Shown here: piece after piece, positions 1 through 5,412 of the stretch
Layout: the number at the start of each line of letters is the position of its first letter
Position numbering within the stretch: the first letter of the stretch is position 1
Assembly: GCA_900320235.1 (NCBI GenBank)
Contig: ONRO01000282.1
Location: 1 to 9,277 of the forward strand
Source of the DNA: an uncultured Eubacteriales bacterium
Lineage (GTDB): Bacteria > Bacillota > Clostridia > Oscillospirales > Acutalibacteraceae
DNA: 9,277 nucleotides
Direction of reading: 5' to 3'
The notes under the pieces: generated by a model
Databases searched by the model: none
Told to the model about the DNA's origin: nothing
Seen by the model: the letters and a program-made list of their open reading frames with translations, nothing else
Program-made: the position numbers and the translations under genes

Positions 1-707
1 CCCTTCTGAAGGAATATGCAGCGCTTGCATACCTCACGGATATCTCTTCCGTGGCTTACATAAAGGACGGTGATATCACGGCTGATAAGCTCACGTATCT
101 TTGCCTTACACTTTTTCTTAAAGGCTGCGTCACCTACACTGAGTGCCTCATCTATAACAAGAATATCGGGATTCATATTGATATTGATCGCAAAGCCCAG
201 ACGCATTTTCATACCTGATGAATATGTACGCACAGGCTGGTCAATATAATCTCCGAGATCAGCAAAATCAATAACCTTCTGCTCGATTTCTTTTATCTCA
301 TCCTCACTCAGACCAAGTACATAACATTTAAAGCTGATATTTTCCCTGCCTGTCATATCGGGAACAAAGCCTGCGGTAAGCTCGAGCAGTGCTGCTACTC
401 TTCCTTTTACCTTTACCTCTCCCGTAGTCGGAAATGCAACTCCCGTTATCATTTTAAGAACTGTGGATTTACCTGCACCGTTCTTTCCGATTATTGCAAC
501 TGATTCTCCTCTGTATATCTTGAAATCAACTCCGTCAAGTGCCTTTGAACGCTTATACTTTCTTGATTTGATAAAAAGCGCCTTGAACTGCTCACGGCTG
601 TTTTTATAGAGAGTATAGATCTTTGTGACATTATTAAATTCAATTATAGGCTCGCCCTTTCCTGAAACATCAGGTCTGCCCTCGCTTATTTCAAACATAT
701 TATTCAT
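1..707 (-). CDS. ABC transporter ATP-binding protein, polysaccharide/teichoic acid export (Wzt/TagH type), partial
   Basis: This is the ATPase subunit of an ABC-2 type exporter that would move a lipid-linked cell-surface polymer across the membrane with a separate permease. Translating the minus strand from the ATG at 707 gives 235 residues before the window edge cuts the gene. Visible motifs are Walker A GKNGAGKST at residues 74-82, the family-specific ELTAGF..DMTGREN block at about 109-123, the signature YSSGM at 162-166, Walker B with VIDEALSVGD at 184-193, and the switch histidine in VSHG near 219. The GREN block and the ALSVGD form are typical of the Wzt/TagH/KpsT group rather than of nutrient importers. 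An AAAGGA ribosome site lies 13 nt upstream, which is slightly long. The C-terminus, where Wzt proteins may carry a polymer-binding domain, lies outside the window, as does any permease. The family is secure; the exported polymer is unknown. Confidence 0.93.
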   Translation of the reverse strand, partial: MNNMFEISEGRPDVSGKGEPIIEFNNVTKIYTLYKNSREQFKALFIKSRKYKRSKALDGVDFKIYRGESVAIIGKNGAGKSTVLKMITGVAFPTTGEVKVKGRVAALLELTAGFVPDMTGRENISFKCYVLGLSEDEIKEIEQKVIDFADLGDYIDQPVRTYSSGMKMRLGFAININMNPDILVIDEALSVGDAAFKKKCKAKIRELISRDITVLYVSHGRDIREVCKRCIFLQK

Positions 708-743
708 GTCCGAAATACCGTCCTTTCAATTTTACTGTATCAT

Positions 744-772
744 ATTTTATACTTTTAAATAAATTTTGTCAA
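744..772 (-). promoter_or_regulatory. Sigma-A type promoter of the ABC ATPase gene
   Basis: Read on the minus strand, a perfect -35 TTGACA (772-767) is followed after exactly 17 nt by TAAAAT (749-744, 5 of 6 to consensus). Transcription would start near 737, leaving a leader of about 30 nt. This suggests the ATPase gene is transcribed on its own and not only from the gene upstream at 851-1387. Confidence 0.7.
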
Positions 773-850
773 CAAATTACCTCTGCTAAAGTTTTAAAAC
801 AGATCATTATATCTTTATTATACAGATATACAGAACACAATCTTCATTTT

Positions 851-1387
851 TTATGTTGATTTTTCCGGCAGCCTTCCGCCAAGCAGCAATACTGCACCTG
901 CTGCAAGCATCGGATATATATTATCGTCAATCCTTCTCTTCACCCTGAATTCACATGGTTCTGCCTGAAAGCTGCCTGTATTTATGCTTCTTCTGAGAGT
1001 AACGATTGCAGAGCCGTCCTCACCAAAGGATGATACCGTAAGGCTGTCATGTCCGGACATTGAACAGCCTATGACATCTGCTTTTACATTTGCTGCAAAA
1101 TGTATACTGTCACTGTTTTCACCGTCGATTATACAGATATTTCCGGTGAGGTCAATATCATTTCTTATCTGAAGAAGTGCCTTTCCAAGTACGACAATAC
1201 AGTCAGGAATATACAGATCAGATAATGCGCATACACTGAAAATAAGAAAATACGGCTCCTTACATGTCGTATATATCCTGTTTCCGTCACAGACAAGCGC
1301 GCCGCCGTTCTCAGAACAGACTCTGACGATCTCTGAGGTCAGCTCCTTTTCTCCGCAGTCTCCGCAAATCACAACTGTTCTATACAT
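851..1387 (-). CDS. Conserved-looking protein of unknown function, 178 aa
   Basis: I do not recognise a named family. The start is well supported: ATG at 1387 with AGGAGG six to seven nt upstream. The stop is TAA at 853-851. The protein has no signal peptide. It opens with a beta strand and glycine turn (VVICGDCG, residues 6-13) and has further hydrophobic strands around IVVLGKALL and ICIIDG. A central stretch, VIGCSMSGHDSLTVSSF, is followed by an acidic or polar strand-rich region. The C-terminus is a short hydrophobic helix (YPMLAAGAVLLLGG). The order 'IDGENSD ... ADVIGCSMS' loosely recalls the end of the Mur-ligase central domain ('NADD ... vitfG'), but there is no P-loop, so a complete ligase is excluded. 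It lies 143 nt upstream of the ABC ATPase on the same strand, and that gap holds a separate promoter. It is probably real given its ribosome site and length; its function is unknown. Confidence 0.7.
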   Translation of the reverse strand: MYRTVVICGDCGEKELTSEIVRVCSENGGALVCDGNRIYTTCKEPYFLIFSVCALSDLYIPDCIVVLGKALLQIRNDIDLTGNICIIDGENSDSIHFAANVKADVIGCSMSGHDSLTVSSFGEDGSAIVTLRRSINTGSFQAEPCEFRVKRRIDDNIYPMLAAGAVLLLGGRLPEKST

Positions 1388-1434
1388 ATCATTCCTCCTG
1401 CATAATGCCTGACAATACTCGTTTCTTGTTTTTT

Positions 1435-1460
1435 CAGGCAGCTATTTTGATGACTGCCTG
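1435..1460. repeat. Stem-loop CAGGCAG/CTGCCTG
   Basis: A perfect 7-bp inverted repeat (1435-1441 and 1454-1460) with a 12-nt loop. On the minus strand it is followed by a run of A, not T, so it is not a terminator for the gene at 851-1387. It may be a 5'-end stabilising hairpin on that mRNA. Plus-strand readthrough would meet only a weak T-rich tail (TTATTTAT). Confidence 0.4.
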
Positions 1461-1671
1461 TTATTTATATATTGCGCACTATTTCCTGAAAATATTATTA
1501 TCAGAATCAAACAAAAAATACATCTTTTCATTGTTTAAGTAAAATAATCTGGGAGTTTTTAGGCAAATAAATATCAGCAGTTCAAGCTCAAAAAGCCGGG
1601 CGGTGCCGGAATAAAACTTTTTCAGGCTATATTAGTCGTTAATTGCGACACCGGCGGCGCGCCGGCGCCGG
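1461..1671. other. Non-coding region between divergent genes, with two GC-rich islands
   Basis: No supported gene is seen here. The region holds the candidate minus-strand promoter listed above, an AT-rich part to about 1590, and then two short GC islands in otherwise AT-rich DNA. The first, at 1596-1609, is CCGG-GCGGTG-CCGG, enclosed by AAAAAG (1590-1595) and CTTTTT (1617-1622), so it can fold as a nested hairpin. The second is the block at 1651-1671, described separately. Between them the sequence is unremarkable. No T-box (AGGGTGGNACCGCG) or other riboswitch core was recognised, although proline genes in Gram-positives are sometimes controlled by T-boxes. Confidence 0.4.
1464..1492 (-). 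promoter_or_regulatory. Candidate promoter of the 178-aa gene
   Basis: On the minus strand, TTTTCA (1492-1487, 4 of 6 to the -35 consensus) is separated by 17 nt from TATAAA (1469-1464, 5 of 6). The predicted start near 1457 would place the 7-bp stem-loop at 1460-1435 at the very 5' end of the transcript. Confidence 0.4.
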
Positions 1672-1673
1672 TT
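1649..1673. promoter_or_regulatory. Pure G/C palindromic block next to the proB -35 element (possible operator)
   Basis: Positions 1651-1671 are 21 consecutive G or C bases. They hold overlapping perfect palindromes: CGGCGCGCCG (1655-1664) and CCGGCGCCGG (1662-1671). They also form a stem ACCGGCG/CGCCGGT (1650-1656 with 1666-1672) around a 9-nt loop. The right arm runs into the -35 TTGACT at 1672-1677. A protein bound here would block the proB promoter, so an operator is a reasonable inference. No regulator is known from this window. Confidence 0.4.
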
Positions 1674-1700
1674 GACTTGAAGGACTAAATGTAGTATTAT
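1672..1700 (+). promoter_or_regulatory. proBA promoter
   Basis: TTGACT (1672-1677, 5 of 6) and TATTAT (1695-1700, 5 of 6) are separated by exactly 17 nt. Transcription would start near 1707. That lies inside the longest open frame (from 1705), which argues against the upstream ATG at 1705 and for translation from 1753. TTAGTC (1632-1637) and GACTAA (1683-1688) form an outer inverted repeat around the -35. Confidence 0.7.
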
Positions 1701-1752
1701 TACTTTGTATAATATTATTACAGGTTATTTCAGGAATAAAAAGGAGACAGGA

Positions 1753-2559
1753 ATGATGAATACTTTTCAGTCAAGAAGAGTTGTTGTAAAGGTAGGTACC
1801 TCTACTCTTACATATGATAACGGTAATGTGAATCTGAGAAATCTCGAAAAGCTCTGCAAGGTACTCAGCGACCTTCATAACAGCGGCAGACAGATAATTC
1901 TCGTCAGCTCAGGTGCAATCGGTGTCGGAGTCGGTAAACTCGGCATTAAAAAACGTCCGACTGAAACTAAAGAAAAACAGGCTCTTGCTGCTGTCGGTCA
2001 GTGTGAACTCATGTTCCTCTATGATAAGTTTTTCGGTGAGTATAACAATAATGTTGCTCAGATTCTGCTTACAAAAGATATTGTTCTTAACGAGCTTTCT
2101 AAACAGAATGTTGTCAATACTTTCCAGACTCTTCTGGAAATGGGTATTATTCCGATCGTCAACGAAAATGATACAGTTGCAACAGATGAACTTATCGGGG
2201 CAAATTTTGGCGATAATGATAATCTTTCAGCTATCGTTGCTGATCTCGTAGGTGCTGATCTTCTTATTATCCTTACTGATATCGACGGCCTTTATGAAAA
2301 TGATCCCAGAAAGGATCCGGATGCTAAAAAAATTGAGGTCGTTAAATTCATTGACGACCATATCCGTGAAATAGCCGGAGGCTCAGGAAGCAACAGAGGT
2401 ACCGGCGGTATGTCAACTAAAATTACTGCCGCTGCCGCTGCTACAAGCGCTGGTATAAATACCTGTGTAATGAGCGGTGATGATCCTGCAAAAATCTATA
2501 AGCTTCTTGAAGGACAGCAGATTGGTACACTTTTTATCGCTGAAGAAGGCAAAATCTAA
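1753..2559 (+). CDS. proB: Glutamate 5-kinase (short form without PUA domain)
   Basis: ProB phosphorylates L-glutamate with ATP to gamma-glutamyl phosphate (EC 2.7.2.11), the first and usually feedback-controlled step of proline synthesis, in the cytoplasm. The frame is open from 1705. The ATG at 1753 (or 1756) is preferred because AAGGAG at 1741-1746 sits 6 (or 9) nt upstream and the promoter start falls near 1707. From 1753 the protein is 268 aa. Amino acid kinase motifs in order are VVVKVGTSTL with Lys13, SSGAIGVG at 52-59, NENDTVATDEL at 137-147, FGDNDNLSA at 152-160, LTDIDGLY at 174-181 and GTGGMSTK at 216-223. E. coli-type ProB is about 367 aa with a C-terminal PUA domain. That domain is absent here and the frame ends cleanly, so this is the compact form found in some Gram-positives and not a truncation. 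proA follows 90 nt downstream. No proC lies in the window. Confidence 0.96.
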   Translation: MMNTFQSRRVVVKVGTSTLTYDNGNVNLRNLEKLCKVLSDLHNSGRQIILVSSGAIGVGVGKLGIKKRPTETKEKQALAAVGQCELMFLYDKFFGEYNNNVAQILLTKDIVLNELSKQNVVNTFQTLLEMGIIPIVNENDTVATDELIGANFGDNDNLSAIVADLVGADLLIILTDIDGLYENDPRKDPDAKKIEVVKFIDDHIREIAGGSGSNRGTGGMSTKITAAAAATSAGINTCVMSGDDPAKIYKLLEGQQIGTLFIAEEGKI

Positions 2560-2615
2560 GGAAACGCTGATTCATTTATTAATCTGCAAAAATAATTCCT
2601 CTTTTCAGCGCTTCC
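2560..2615. repeat. Stem-loop between proB and proA
   Basis: GGAAACGCTGA (2560-2570), directly after the proB stop, pairs with TCAGCGCTTCC (2605-2615) over 11 positions with one A-C mismatch and a 34-nt loop. It is followed by A-rich sequence, not a T-run, so it does not look like a terminator. It could stabilise or process the proBA message, or set the ratio of the two products. The proA ribosome site follows at 2635-2640. Confidence 0.45.
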
Positions 2616-2649
2616 AAAAATAAATATTTTTATCGGGAGGCAAATCAAA

Positions 2650-3897
2650 ATGACAGTAATTGAACAAATGGGTGCTGCTGCAAAAATCGCAGCAAGAACA
2701 CTCGCAACAGCAGGCGAAAAGAAAAATGAGGCTCTCAGAGCAATCGCTGATGCTCTTTCTCACAACAAGGAATTAATTATCAAGGCTAACAGCATTGACC
2801 TCGAAAACGGAAAAAACAATGGTCTTTCAGCTTCTCTCCTCGACAGACTTATGCTGGATGAAAAACGAATTGACGGTATTGCTCAGGGTGTTCTTGAGGT
2901 AGCAGCTCTTCCGGATCCTATCGGTGATGTGATCTCAGGAGGTGTACGCCCTAATGGTCTGAAAATATCAAAGGTCAGAGTTCCTCTCGGTGTAATCGGA
3001 ATAATCTTTGAGGCTCGTCCTAATGTTACCGCTGATGCAGCTGTGCTTTGCCTGAAAAGCGGTAATGCAGTTATTCTCAGAGGCGGCAAGGAAGCTATCA
3101 ATTCAAATAAATGTATTGCTGATATCATGCGTGACGCTGTTGAAAGCGTTGGCCTTGACAGAAATTCAATTCAGCTTATTACTGATACTTCCCGTGCTTC
3201 ATCAACTGAGCTTATGGCTCTTACAGATTATCTTGATGTACTCATTCCTCGCGGCGGCAAGGGTCTTATCCGTGCAGTTGTTGAAAATGCTAAGGTTCCT
3301 GTAATTGAAACCGGCGCAGGAAACTGTCATGTCTATGTAAACGAAAAGGCTGATATCGATATGGCTGCTGATATCATTTTCAATGCAAAAACATCACGTC
3401 CCTCTGTATGTAATGCTATTGAAACTATTCTCGTCGATGAAAGTATTGCTGATAAAGCACTGCCCACTATCAAAGCAAGACTTGATGAGAAAAATGTTGA
3501 ACTCAGAGGATGCGAAAAAACTGTTGCAATTCTCGGCAGCAGCGTTGTTCCGGCTGATGAAAGCGATTGGGAAACTGAATACGGCGATTTTATTCTCGCT
3601 GTAAAGGTTGTTTCTTCTTTCGATGAGGCTGTTTCACATATTGCTAAGTATTCAAGCGGTCACAGCGAATGTATCATTACAGAAGACTATAAGGCTGCTA
3701 AGCGCTTTACTGAGGTTGTAGATGCAGCTGCTGTTTATGTTAACGCTTCAACTCGTTTTACTGACGGCGGAATGTTCGGTCTCGGTGCTGAAATCGGTAT
3801 CTCAACTCAGAAGCTTCATGCAAGAGGTCCTATGGGACTTAATGAACTTACTTCTATGAAGTTTATTATAGAAGGCGAAGGTCAGATCAGAGTCTGA
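2650..3897 (+). CDS. proA: Glutamate-5-semialdehyde dehydrogenase (gamma-glutamyl phosphate reductase)
   Basis: ProA reduces gamma-glutamyl phosphate with NADPH to glutamate-5-semialdehyde (EC 1.2.1.41), which cyclises to pyrroline-5-carboxylate for the last step of proline synthesis. At 415 aa it has the usual full length. The start ATG at 2650 has GGGAGG 9 nt upstream. Family landmarks are VPLGVIGIIFEARPNVTADA at about 111-130, KSGNAVILRGGKEA at about 136-149, the active-site cysteine Cys254 in SRPSVCNAIET, and the C-terminal HARGPMGLNELTS segment. It belongs to the aldehyde dehydrogenase superfamily. ProB and ProA are thought to act together because the intermediate is unstable, which fits the operon. 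The last 13 nt of the gene form the left arm of a hairpin shared with the convergent operon. Function is secure. Confidence 0.97.
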   Translation: MTVIEQMGAAAKIAARTLATAGEKKNEALRAIADALSHNKELIIKANSIDLENGKNNGLSASLLDRLMLDEKRIDGIAQGVLEVAALPDPIGDVISGGVRPNGLKISKVRVPLGVIGIIFEARPNVTADAAVLCLKSGNAVILRGGKEAINSNKCIADIMRDAVESVGLDRNSIQLITDTSRASSTELMALTDYLDVLIPRGGKGLIRAVVENAKVPVIETGAGNCHVYVNEKADIDMAADIIFNAKTSRPSVCNAIETILVDESIADKALPTIKARLDEKNVELRGCEKTVAILGSSVVPADESDWETEYGDFILAVKVVSSFDEAVSHIAKYSSGHSECIITEDYKAAKRFTEVVDAAAVYVNASTRFTDGGMFGLGAEIGISTQKLHARGPMGLNELTSMKFIIEGEGQIRV

Positions 3898-3920
3898 TTT
3901 CTTTTCTTCAGACCCTGATC
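3885..3920. terminator. Hairpin filling the gap between convergent proA and the small-protein operon
   Basis: A 13-bp stem with a single mismatch (3885-3897 with 3908-3920) and a 10-nt T/C-rich loop. The left arm is the end of proA including its TGA, and the right arm touches the TAG stop of the minus-strand gene. Neither strand has a T-run after the stem, so it is not a standard intrinsic terminator. It may act as a bidirectional 3'-end stabiliser or a weak terminator for both operons. Confidence 0.4.
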
Positions 3921-4165
3921 TACATCAGCAGATATAACAAAGCAAGCATCAGACTATGATCCCCGCCCTCATCCATCAAAAGTACTATCAGCGACAGAAT
4001 AATCGTTCTATCCTTATCCTTCAGCAGATAGGACAGTAAACCTTTTTCTTTTGTGCTTTCATGTGCTTTGCTGACATCTTCATTGTCATTACCGGCTTCG
4101 GACGGAGGATCCGGCTGTGCTCTGGCTTTGTATTCATCAACTACCTTCTGAGATTCTTCTTTCAT
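3920..4165 (-). CDS. Small protein with acidic linker and hydrophobic C-terminus, 81 aa; third gene of the small-protein operon
   Basis: I do not recognise a characterised family. Residues 1-40 are charged and probably disordered. From about residue 43 (GLLSYLLKDKDRTIILSLIVLLM) the chain becomes hydrophobic, and it ends in a short hydrophobic helix, LMLALLYLLM. This suggests membrane association or a helical hairpin. The stop is TAG at 3922-3920. The start is uncertain: the ATG at 4165 has no good ribosome site, whereas AAAGGGGG is 8 nt upstream of an in-frame CTG at 4189-4187, which would give 89 aa. The frame is open back to the TGA of the previous gene (4225-4223), so readthrough is also formally possible. 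It lies 57 nt downstream of the 117-aa gene. Its placement in the operon and its ordered composition support a real gene. Function unknown. Confidence 0.65.
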   Translation of the reverse strand: MKEESQKVVDEYKARAQPDPPSEAGNDNEDVSKAHESTKEKGLLSYLLKDKDRTIILSLIVLLMDEGGDHSLMLALLYLLM

Positions 4166-4222
4166 ACGCTCGTATTCTTTTTTATTCAGGATCTCCGCCC
4201 CCTTTGCTGTATCATTATTCTG

Positions 4223-4576
4223 TCAGAAAACTCCTTTTAGCAGCGGTAATATACGCATCAGACTAAGAAGTCTTATCGATCCGTCTATCCTTACCCTTCT
4301 TTTTTCACTCAGAAACGGTCTGAGCGCATTAAGAAGTCTTGTACTGTCATTCTCTTCATTAAATGACGACAACAGCGGCGCCAGCTTCATCATCATTCCG
4401 AGCATGTCAGGAGATATTCCGCCGGGAACAGAAGCTGCCGGTGCAGGCGGCGGCTCTGAAGGCTTTGACGGCGGCAGCTGTCCGCCCATTCCAAGCATTC
4501 CTCCGAGCGACCTGATCTGCTCCATCATTGACGGATCTGATAACAGCTCACCGATCTTTTCTGAAATATCATCCAT
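4223..4576 (-). CDS. Small helical protein with Pro/Ala-rich linker, 117 aa; second gene of the small-protein operon
   Basis: Unknown function. Residues 1-34 (beginning MDDISEKIGELLSDPSMMEQ, ending in the Met/Gly-rich LGGMLGMGG) form a short amphipathic helical module. A Pro/Ala/Ser linker follows (about 35-53), then a second helical part with LGMMMKLAPLLSSF, LNALRPFLSEKRR and a basic, leucine-rich end (IRLLSLMRILPLL). There is no signal peptide and no catalytic motif. The ATG at 4576 overlaps the end of the 54-aa gene (its stop is 4571-4569), and GGAG lies 9 nt upstream, so the two are probably translationally coupled. The 'IL/LL-x-x-P ... L' pattern of its first helix resembles the C-terminal half of the 54-aa protein. 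I recall short proteins of this style in other Clostridia but cannot name one. It is very likely a real gene. Confidence 0.75.
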   Translation of the reverse strand: MDDISEKIGELLSDPSMMEQIRSLGGMLGMGGQLPPSKPSEPPPAPAASVPGGISPDMLGMMMKLAPLLSSFNEENDSTRLLNALRPFLSEKRRVRIDGSIRLLSLMRILPLLKGVF

Positions 4577-4733
4577 TTGTATTATCTCCGGTCAGTTTTT
4601 TCAGAAGTGCCTGGGCCTGCGGAGTATTCAGTATCTCCTGTGTCTTATTCTTATCGGCAAGAATACTTTTGACTCGTTTTTGCTGTTCTTCAGACAATCC
4701 TGCAAAAAGCTTCTGTGCATTGTTCTGATCCAT
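4569..4733 (-). CDS. Small helical protein, 54 aa; first gene of the small-protein operon
   Basis: Translation from the ATG at 4733 gives 54 residues and a TGA at 4571-4569. GGGAGGG lies six nt upstream, one of the strongest ribosome sites in the window. The protein is charged and almost entirely helical: it begins MDQNNAQKLFAGLSEEQQ, followed by KRVKSILADKNKTQEIL, a Pro-Gln turn and AQALLKKLTGD. No membrane segment or catalytic motif is visible. It overlaps the start of the 117-aa gene by 8 nt in another frame, a typical coupling arrangement. Length, ribosome site and overlap together argue that it is translated. Function unknown; a small adaptor or structural helical protein is only a guess. 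Confidence 0.75.
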   Translation of the reverse strand: MDQNNAQKLFAGLSEEQQKRVKSILADKNKTQEILNTPQAQALLKKLTGDNTNG

Positions 4734-4795
4734 TACCGTCCCTCCCTCTTGAACCGTTCTCGTTTTTACAGCTGCTTTTCCTCAGCTGCTATTAC

Positions 4796-4823
4796 ATACT
4801 ATGCCGAATATACCAAAATATGA
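4796..4823 (-). promoter_or_regulatory. Possible sporulation sigma-E-like promoter of the small-protein operon
   Basis: On the minus strand, TCATATT (4823-4817) matches the Bacillus sigma-E -35 consensus KMATATT at every position. It is followed after 13 nt by CATAGTAT (4803-4796), 6 of 8 to CATACAHT. The spacer is at or slightly below what I expect, and no good sigma-A promoter is seen for this operon. The assignment is tentative. CAGCTG occurs twice downstream (4769-4774 and 4783-4788) and can pair as a short stem in the leader. Confidence 0.3.
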
Positions 4824-4838
4824 ACAGAGGTTATCTTT

Positions 4839-5351
4839 ATGAAAATTCTTGTTTTTTCTGACAGCCATGGGGATTCCGTTACTATGAAAAGCATAATAAA
4901 AAAACACCGCCGGGCAGAAGTGGTCTTTTTCTGCGGCGACGGCGGCCGGGATTTTAATGAAATGAGAGTGCTGTTTCCGGATAAGGCTTTTTTTGGCGTG
5001 AGCGGAAACTGCGACTGGTGCAGTGACCTTCCTGCTTATCAGGATTTTGAACTATGCGGAAAACGTATTTTTTTAACTCACGGTCATATGTTCGGTGTTA
5101 AACAGGGTCTTTCCAGGCTCACAGAGCTCGGTCGTTCAAATCGCTTTGATATCGTGGTTTTCGGTCATACACATCAGCAGCTTACCTCTGCGGAAGGTCC
5201 TATGATCCTTATGAATCCGGGTTCGGTCGGATATAATGAGGAATATTCTATAATTGATATCAACGAGGATAACGGTATCGTCACTGCTACCGAATATCCA
5301 CGCTCTGATTTTCCTCCGCTTAAAATGAATACTATCAGTGATATGATATGA
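4839..5351 (+). CDS. YfcE/MJ0936-type metallophosphoesterase
   Basis: A small cytoplasmic metal-dependent phosphodiesterase or phosphatase of the calcineurin-like superfamily, 170 aa, the normal size for the YfcE group. All metal-ligand motifs are present in order: D-S-H-G (Asp8, His10), GD (Asp34), GNCD (Asn57), THGH (His81) and GHTH (His110, His112), followed by the family's MNPGSVG. Relatives hydrolyse model phosphodiesters in vitro; the physiological substrate is generally unclear and cannot be read here. The ATG at 4839 has AGAGG 8 nt upstream. The gene is divergent from the small-protein operon (105-nt spacer) and is closed by the terminator at 5361-5404, so it is probably monocistronic. 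I see no clean sigma-A promoter, only a weak TTTACA at 4765-4770 without a good -10. Confidence 0.93.
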   Translation: MKILVFSDSHGDSVTMKSIIKKHRRAEVVFFCGDGGRDFNEMRVLFPDKAFFGVSGNCDWCSDLPAYQDFELCGKRIFLTHGHMFGVKQGLSRLTELGRSNRFDIVVFGHTHQQLTSAEGPMILMNPGSVGYNEEYSIIDINEDNGIVTATEYPRSDFPPLKMNTISDMI

Positions 5352-5360
5352 TTATTCTGC

Positions 5361-5404
5361 AAAAAAAGAGCTGCCGCATTCCTGAAGTGCGGCAGCCCTT
5401 TTTT
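5361..5404. terminator. Bidirectional intrinsic terminator
   Basis: A 9-bp perfect GC-rich stem GCTGCCGCA/TGCGGCAGC (5370-5378 and 5388-5396) with a 9-nt loop. It is flanked by seven A on the left and CC plus six T on the right. It therefore serves both the plus-strand phosphoesterase gene and the minus-strand regulator gene, whose stop is at 5413. Confidence 0.92.
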
Positions 5405-5412
5405 ATGTATCA

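Noticed and set aside
773..850. Terminator after the 178-aa gene
   Set aside because: There are only short AT-rich stems such as GTTTTAAAAC, with no GC stem followed by a T-run.
1561..1700. T-box or other proline riboswitch ahead of proB
   Set aside because: The T-box core and specifier layout are absent, and the promoter lies downstream of the GC-rich hairpins, so they would not be in the mRNA.
1705..1752. Sixteen-codon N-terminal extension of ProB from the ATG at 1705
   Set aside because: The predicted transcription start is near 1707, no ribosome site precedes 1705, and the ATG at 1753 has AAGGAG at correct spacing and gives the normal N-terminus.
4404..4823. A 139-codon plus-strand frame
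   Set aside because: It runs antisense to the 54- and 117-aa genes, has no ribosome site, and its Gly/Ser/Pro and Phe/Ser composition looks like a reverse frame.
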